Shown one piece after another: positions 59,459-64,000 of a DNA stretch of 64,000 nt. The notes under the pieces are model-generated. The model was not told the DNA's origin. It saw nothing but the letters and a program-made list of their open reading frames with translations, and searched no databases. The stretch is taken from NCBI RefSeq assembly GCF_029265695.1, contig NZ_JAJUHW010000010.1:16308-80307 (forward strand). The letters are read 5' to 3'. Both the position numbers and the translations under genes were made by a program. The stretch's first letter is position 1, and each line of letters begins with the position of its first letter. The DNA is from Gracilinema caldarium (lineage in GTDB: Bacteria; Spirochaetota; Spirochaetia; Treponematales; Breznakiellaceae).

Positions 59459-59545
59459 GGAGCGGTGTCCGAGTGGTTGAAGGAGGCGGTCTTGAAAACC
59501 GTTGAGCCTGCGAAGGTTCCGGGGGTTCGAATCCCCCCTGCTCCG
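59459..59545 (+). tRNA. tRNA-Ser(UGA)
   Basis: Acceptor GGAGCGG/CTGCTCC, anticodon loop CTTGAAA (TGA), long variable arm, GGTTCGAATCCC T-arm. Confidence 0.95.
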
Positions 59546-59648
59546 GTGATCCTTGCGACTGCCGGCTTTTCTACCAATGGTTTTCGAGCTTTAGCAACTC
59601 GAATAGGTGGGGGATGAGAAAAATAAGGCGTATTCAGCGCCTTATAAA

Positions 59649-59763
59649 CCTTCGCCGACCGGAGGGAGGAAAAGGTGGTAGGAAGCCACCGACAGAAGGT
59701 GTAGGTGGGTTGGAAGGAGCATACAGGATGTATGCGACTGTAAACCGAATCCCCCCTGCTCCG
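59649..59763 (+). repeat. tRNA-Ser-associated structured repeat, copy 1
   Basis: CCTTCGCCGACC...GGTGGTAGGAAGCCACC...GCATACAGGATGTATGC...ACCGAATCCCCCCTGCTCCG; last 18 nt duplicate the 3' end of the preceding tRNA. Confidence 0.88.
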
Positions 59764-59783
59764 TTGTCCAGAACAGGTCCCTT

Positions 59784-59871
59784 GGAGCGGTGCGAGAGTG
59801 GCCGAATCGGGCTCCCTGCTAAGGAGTTGAACCCCTAAAGGGTTCCGGGGGTTCGAATCCCCCCTGCTCCG
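59784..59871 (+). tRNA. tRNA-Ser(GCU)
   Basis: GGAGCGG/CTGCTCC acceptor, anticodon loop CTGCTAA (GCT), long variable arm. Confidence 0.94.
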
Positions 59872-59952
59872 AATAATGTGGCGTATAGCCATTTTCTGTT
59901 CCGTTGAACAAGCGGGCTTCAAAAACCACCTTCATGGGGATGAGAACTGAAG

Positions 59953-60067
59953 CCTTCGCCGACCAACGGGAGGAAAAGGCAGCAGGATGCTGCTGGCAGA
60001 AGGCGGAGGCGGGTTGGAAGGCCCGTACAGGATGTACGAGGCTGGAGACCGAATCCCCCCTGCTCCG
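59953..60067 (+). repeat. tRNA-Ser-associated structured repeat, copy 2
   Basis: CCTTCGCCGACC...GGCAGCAGGATGCTGCT...CGTACAGGATGTACG...ACCGAATCCCCCCTGCTCCG; the duplicated tRNA end continues ~22 nt further (to ~60089). Confidence 0.88.
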
Positions 60068-60130
60068 AATAATGTGGCGTACAGCCATTACGACAGAGCG
60101 GGCAGATGGTTAATCCCTCTGTCACAAAAT

Positions 60131-60204
60131 GAGGCTGTAGCTCAGCTGGATAGAGCTTCAGATTGCGGATCTGAAGGTCGGAGGTTCGAATCCTCTCAGC
60201 CTCA
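60131..60204 (+). tRNA. tRNA-Arg(GCG)
   Basis: Acceptor GAGGCTG/CAGCCTC, anticodon stem TCAGA-TTGCGGA-TCTGA (GCG at 60165-60167), D-loop AGCTGGATA with A20. Confidence 0.92.
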
Positions 60205-60212
60205 GGCTTATT

Positions 60213-60299
60213 GGAGAGATGCGAGAGCGGTTGAATCGGACGGTCTCGAAAACCGTTGAACTCGTAAGGGTTCCGAGGGTTCGAATCCCTCTCTCTCCG
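60213..60299 (+). tRNA. tRNA-Ser(CGA)
   Basis: GGAGAGA/TCTCTCC acceptor, anticodon loop CTCGAAA (CGA), long variable arm. Confidence 0.94.
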
Positions 60300-60368
60300 C
60301 TGAAGTTCCCGTTTCGAGGAAATCGAGGGATTCGAACAAATAAGGCGAAATGAAATGAGCCTTATAAG

Positions 60369-60483
60369 CCCTCGCCGACCAACGGGAGGAAAAGGCGGCA
60401 GGAAGCCGCCGACAGAAGGCGGAGACGGGTCGGAAGGAATGTACAGGATGTACATGACTGGAGACCGAATCCCTCTCTCTCCG
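60369..60483 (+). repeat. tRNA-Ser-associated structured repeat, copy 3
   Basis: CCCTCGCCGACC...GGCGGCAGGAAGCCGCC...ATGTACAGGATGTACAT...ACCGAATCCCTCTCTCTCCG; tail duplicates the 3' end of tRNA-Ser(CGA) (21 nt incl. CTG). Confidence 0.88.
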
Positions 60484-60537
60484 CTGGGATGTACTGGCGA
60501 CGGTGCATCAATGTAAAAAAATGAGGACTAATAATTT

Positions 60538-60625
60538 GGAGAGATGACCGAGCGGCCGAAGGTGCACGATTGGAAGTCGTGTGTACCCCTAAAGGGTACC
60601 GAGGGTTCAAATCCCTCTCTCTCCG
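60538..60625 (+). tRNA. tRNA-Ser(GGA)
   Basis: GGAGAGA/TCTCTCC acceptor, anticodon stem CACGA-TTGGAAG-TCGTG (GGA), long variable arm. Confidence 0.94.
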
Positions 60626-60646
60626 TATTCCCCGTCATCAGGAATC

Positions 60647-60743
60647 ATGCGAAAAAGCACTACCCAACCCCGCCAGGTCCGGAAGGAAGCAACGGTAAGT
60701 AGCTGCTTTTTGCGCCGTGACCATCCTGGTGGCGGGGTTTTTT
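60647..60743 (+). ncRNA. ffs: Bacterial small signal recognition particle RNA (4.5S)
   Basis: CCCCGCCAGGTCCGGAAGGAAGCAACGG...GTGACCATCCTGGTGGCGGGG + T8; conserved AGGTCCGGAAGGAAGCA domain IV. Exact 5' end uncertain. Confidence 0.9.
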
Positions 60744-60773
60744 TTCATCCCTAATCCATGTATACTGAACGAT

Positions 60774-62729
60774 ATGGCTTATGAAGTAACCGCAACAAGA
60801 AGACGCCCCAAAACGTTCGATGAGATGGCAGGCCAGGAATTTGTCGTGGCCACCCTGAAAAGTTCCATCGAAACAGGACGGATTGCCCATGCGTACCTCT
60901 TTTCAGGCCCCCGGGGCTGCGGCAAGACCAGCGCAGCCCGTATTCTCGCCCGGTCCCTGAACTGTGAAAAGGGCCCCACTGCTACCCCCTGCGGAGTCTG
61001 TACCAACTGTGTGGAAATTGCCCGCGGGTCCAGCATGGATGTTATCGAGATTGATGGGGCCAGCAATACCAGTGTCAATGATGTACGCCAGATTAAGGAT
61101 GAGGTTCTGTTTCCGCCGAATGCGGGCCGCTACAAGGTGTATATCATCGATGAAGTGCACATGCTTTCGAACAGTGCCTTTAATGCCCTGCTTAAAACAA
61201 TCGAAGAACCGCCGCCCTATATCGTTTTTATTTTTGCCACCACCGAATTGCATAAAGTGCCGGCAACCATTAAAAGCCGTTGCCAGCAGTTTGCATTCCG
61301 GCTCATTCCCATCGATACGATTAAAAACATCCTGGCCGATGCATGTCGAGAATTGGGAGTCACCGCTGAAGATGAGGCCCTTTTCTGGATAGCGAAGGAA
61401 TCTACCGGAAGTCTCCGGGATGCCTACACCCTCTTTGACCAGGTGGTAGCCTTTTCAGAAGGCCATATCCGCACGGAACTCATCCGGGAGAAGCTGGGCC
61501 TTGTCGGACTTGATGCTATCAATAGACTGGCAGAGGCCTGTGTACAGGAACAGGCGGCGGAGGCTCTCCTGCAATTGGATACAATCCTGGAGCAGGGTGT
61601 AGCCATAGAGCAGCTTGTTATCGATCTGGCGGAATACTTCCGCAGCATCCTGCTTCTCAAACAGGGTATCAACCGGGAAGCCCTGCTGGGCTACAGCGCC
61701 GAGCGGTTTTCATCAATAGTAGTAGAATCATTAAACTCCAAACAGATAGAACAGGCATTGAGCATACTGCTGAATGTGTATCGGGATATCCGGTATTCCC
61801 TATCTCCCCGGTTTGAGCTTGAGACGGCAATTTCCAGGCTCAGCTGGCTCCGCCGCTGGATTGCCCCCTCGGAATTAAAAGAACAGGTGGATATACTGAG
61901 GAACAGCATCCTAAACCCTCATAGGGGTGCCTTCCAGACAGCTGCGTTTGACCCACAGCCCCGGACAAGCGCAGACCGGAAGGCACCAGAAACCGATATC
62001 AGATTACAGGAGCCGATACCCACAGGGGCATCACAGGGGGGAATCGAAAAGGCTCCATCATTAACCGAGGGTTTTAAACAATATCTTGCTGCCAGGGCGA
62101 GCCAGCGGGATTATAACGGGTTCCCTGACCAGGGTTCAAAGATTGGGAACCACGTTGAGAATACAACAGCTGCGGTGGGCACAGCTGGGGCTGCGACACC
62201 GGTGGTAACAGCTGCACAGATGGCACCGGCAGCTTCGGCGGCAAGGATAGCACCGGTCGTAGCACCGGCACCGGCTGAAGCGATAGCACCGGCGGAACCG
62301 GCGGTACCAGCGTCACTTACGGAACAGACTGAAGCTCAGGCTCAAGGGGCACCCAAAGGTCGGCATCTTGAACCAGACCAGATATCCGAGCTGCGGCAGG
62401 AGCTCATCAACCTGTTAAAGAAAGAACGGGGCATGCTTGCTTCGGGCCTGGAAAAAACCGCGGATTGGCGATTAGAACTGGATAATCCTGAAGGGCCTTC
62501 CCTAATTATTCCAGCCAGAGACAGGCTAAGTGCGGACTTGCTGCAAAAAGAAAAGCATAGTATCAGCGGAGCCTTGCACCAGATGGGTTACACCCATTTA
62601 CAGATTGCAATTACTATGGTGGAACCGAAGGATTTAGCAGGGGGAGAACCGGGAGTCGACAACCAGATTCCCCCTGCGGTGGAAACCGTTCGGAAGCTCT
62701 TTCGGGGCACCATTGTACGGATAAAATAG
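60774..62729 (+). CDS. dnaX: DNA polymerase III subunit gamma/tau
   Basis: MAYEVTATRRRPKTFDEMAGQEFVVATLKSSIETGRIAHAYLFSGPRGCGKTSAARILARSLNCEKGP...EVHMLSNSAFNALLKTIEEPP. Confidence 0.97.
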   Translation: MAYEVTATRRRPKTFDEMAGQEFVVATLKSSIETGRIAHAYLFSGPRGCGKTSAARILARSLNCEKGPTATPCGVCTNCVEIARGSSMDVIEIDGASNTSVNDVRQIKDEVLFPPNAGRYKVYIIDEVHMLSNSAFNALLKTIEEPPPYIVFIFATTELHKVPATIKSRCQQFAFRLIPIDTIKNILADACRELGVTAEDEALFWIAKESTGSLRDAYTLFDQVVAFSEGHIRTELIREKLGLVGLDAINRLAEACVQEQAAEALLQLDTILEQGVAIEQLVIDLAEYFRSILLLKQGINREALLGYSAERFSSIVVESLNSKQIEQALSILLNVYRDIRYSLSPRFELETAISRLSWLRRWIAPSELKEQVDILRNSILNPHRGAFQTAAFDPQPRTSADRKAPETDIRLQEPIPTGASQGGIEKAPSLTEGFKQYLAARASQRDYNGFPDQGSKIGNHVENTTAAVGTAGAATPVVTAAQMAPAASAARIAPVVAPAPAEAIAPAEPAVPASLTEQTEAQAQGAPKGRHLEPDQISELRQELINLLKKERGMLASGLEKTADWRLELDNPEGPSLIIPARDRLSADLLQKEKHSISGALHQMGYTHLQIAITMVEPKDLAGGEPGVDNQIPPAVETVRKLFRGTIVRIK

Positions 62730-62740
62730 GAGAGGAGTTG

Positions 62741-63064
62741 ATGGATATGAATCCCTTTGAAATACTAAAAAACGCTCAGAAAATACAGGAACAGATGGCA
62801 GCCATGCAGCAGCGCCTCGGAACCATTGTGGTTACCGGTTCGGCCGGTGGTGGAATGGCCCAGATTGATATGAACGGCCGCATGGAAGTCCTGGCGGTCC
62901 GGCTTGCTCCCGAAGCGGTGAATGCCGACGATATTCCCCTTCTACAGGATCTCATTAAAGCGGCCTTTACCGATGCAATGGAAAAGGTAAAAGAAACCTT
63001 ACAGAGCGAATATGGTGCCATGGCGGGAAGTATGGGCATAAATCCGGGGATGCTGGGCTTTTAA
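62741..63064 (+). CDS. YbaB/EbfC family nucleoid-associated protein
   Basis: MDMNPFEILKNAQKIQEQMAAMQQRLGTIVVTGSAGGGMAQIDMNGRMEVLAVRL; between dnaX and recR. Confidence 0.93.
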   Translation: MDMNPFEILKNAQKIQEQMAAMQQRLGTIVVTGSAGGGMAQIDMNGRMEVLAVRLAPEAVNADDIPLLQDLIKAAFTDAMEKVKETLQSEYGAMAGSMGINPGMLGF

Positions 63065-63651
63065 TGAACGCTATCGATCGGCTGGTAGGCCTCCTCACCA
63101 AATTACCGGGTATCGGGAAAAAAACCGCCGGGAGGCTAGCCTATTTTATTCTTGATGCGGACCCCAGCTATGCCCGGCAGCTGGCGGAGGAACTGCAGAG
63201 CCTGCACGATCATATCAGGCGCTGTTCCGTATGTGGCAGTTTTACCGAATCGGACCCCTGCCCAATCTGCCAGGATCCCGGAAGAGACCAGAGTGTACTC
63301 TGTGTGGTGGAACGGGCCCAGGATGTGCGGGTAATCGAAGAGGGCCATGAATTCCACGGCCGCTACCATGTGCTTGGGGGGCTTATAGCGCCCCTGGACG
63401 GCATCGGTCCGGACAAACTGGCCATAGGTCAGCTCATGAACCGGATCCGCAGGGGAGGCATTAGGGAGATCATCCTGGCATTAAACCCCACCGTCGAAGG
63501 GGATACTACGGCCCTGTATTTACACAAAATTTTAAAAGAAACCGGGGTACAGGTTTCACGGCTGGCTTCGGGGCTCCCGGTTGGGGGCGACCTGGAATAT
63601 GCGGATCGGCTCACCCTTTCCCGGAGTTTCCGCGGCCGGATCCCGATGTAA
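63064..63651 (+). CDS. recR: Recombination protein RecR
   Basis: LPGIGKKTAGRLAYFIL, CSVCGSFTESDPCPICQDPGRDQSVLCVVE, YHVLGGLIAPLDGIGPDKL. Confidence 0.97.
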   Translation: MNAIDRLVGLLTKLPGIGKKTAGRLAYFILDADPSYARQLAEELQSLHDHIRRCSVCGSFTESDPCPICQDPGRDQSVLCVVERAQDVRVIEEGHEFHGRYHVLGGLIAPLDGIGPDKLAIGQLMNRIRRGGIREIILALNPTVEGDTTALYLHKILKETGVQVSRLASGLPVGGDLEYADRLTLSRSFRGRIPM

Positions 63652-63661
63652 GGGTGTTGGC

Positions 63662-64000
63662 TTATTTTTCCATTATTTTATAACACTCATCAATAACCGC
63701 TTCGATTTTAGAAAGTGAAAAGCCCAGGGCTTCAAGCTGTTTTTGCTCCTGACTTTGTTCCCAGTTCATATAGGGGTTGCTGTAATTCCGTTTCAGGTAC
63801 TCATAGACCAGATCTTCCGCCTCCGCTGGGAGAGAGAAGAATAGCCCCCGGCCCTTGCCAAGCACCCGGCGGATTGCGTTTCGGGCATGGGATAAAAAGA
63901 GGTCCTGGTAGACATCGTAGGATCGGCCGGAAAGCTGCATCAGCCGCTCAGAAACGGAGAAGCGGCGTACCGGAACTTCGAGGGCTTGTGGTCTAGTTTC
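63662..64000 (-). CDS. Hypothetical protein, partial (continues past the window end)
   Basis: Minus-strand frame remains open to 64000 (ETRPQALEVPVRRFSVSERLMQLSGRSYD...); no family recognised. Confidence 0.55.
   Translation of the reverse strand, partial: ETRPQALEVPVRRFSVSERLMQLSGRSYDVYQDLFLSHARNAIRRVLGKGRGLFFSLPAEAEDLVYEYLKRNYSNPYMNWEQSQEQKQLEALGFSLSKIEAVIDECYKIMEK

Noticed and set aside
59528-60486. CRISPR array or integron attC array
   Set aside because: Only three ~115-bp units, interrupted by tRNA genes, with no short direct repeat/spacer pattern, cas genes or integrase in the window.
59449-60610. Numerous ORFs on both strands across the tRNA/repeat cluster (e.g. 59449-59922 -, 59919-60455 -, 59987-60259 +)
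   Set aside because: They overlap four clear tRNA-Ser genes, a tRNA-Arg and structured repeats; the similar 'proteins' (RGDSNPRNP..., SRGDSV...) are translations of the repeats and tRNA tails.
60717-60773. Extended N-terminus of dnaX (MTILVAGFFFIPNPCILND)
   Set aside because: This region is the 3' half and terminator of the SRP RNA; MAYEVTATRRRPKTF at 60774 is the standard DnaX start.
62440-62560. Programmed -1 frameshift in dnaX (A-rich stretches such as CTGCAAAAAGAAAAGC)
   Set aside because: No A AAA AAG-type heptamer with an appropriate downstream stem was evident by eye; the A-runs lie in the C-terminal domain rather than at the gamma/tau boundary.
1-64000. Prophage, transposase, restriction-modification or toxin-antitoxin modules
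   Set aside because: No integrase, transposase, methylase-endonuclease pair or TA motifs recognised among the ORFs.

Overview
About 64 kb of chromosome, most likely from a spirochete of the Treponema/Spirochaeta group (inferred from gene content and protein style, not from a database search). Most of the window is housekeeping: aspS, speD-speE, cdaR-glycerate kinase, plsC, tkt, thrC, lgt, FapA/DUF342, a MinD-like ATPase, ctp protease, rsmE, a trmJ-like methyltransferase, murA, ABC transporters, dnaX-ybaB-recR, and the SRP RNA. Regions that deserve a second look: (1) a tRNA-Ser x4 / tRNA-Arg cluster (59.4-60.6 kb) in which three tRNA-Ser genes are each followed by a ~115-bp structured repeat ending in a duplicate of that tRNA's own 3' end. 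The repeat has covarying hairpins with invariant AGGA loops, and one resembles the CsrA-binding consensus; (2) a hydrogen-sensing type operon with two [FeFe]-hydrogenase-like proteins, a SpoIIE-type phosphatase and two thioredoxin-like [2Fe-2S] proteins (48.1-53.1 kb); (3) an AT-rich intergenic region with perfect and phased DnaA-box-like sites, a palindrome and iterated AT-rich 10-mers (38.43-38.74 kb); (4) an RNA/DNA element with 12-nt-periodic half-sites and mutually exclusive stems between a two-component system and a sugar ABC operon (55.11-55.17 kb); (5) a glycosyltransferase split by a frameshift at an A8/T8 tract; (6) several unusual regulators and domain fusions. No CRISPR array, prophage or insertion sequence was recognised.
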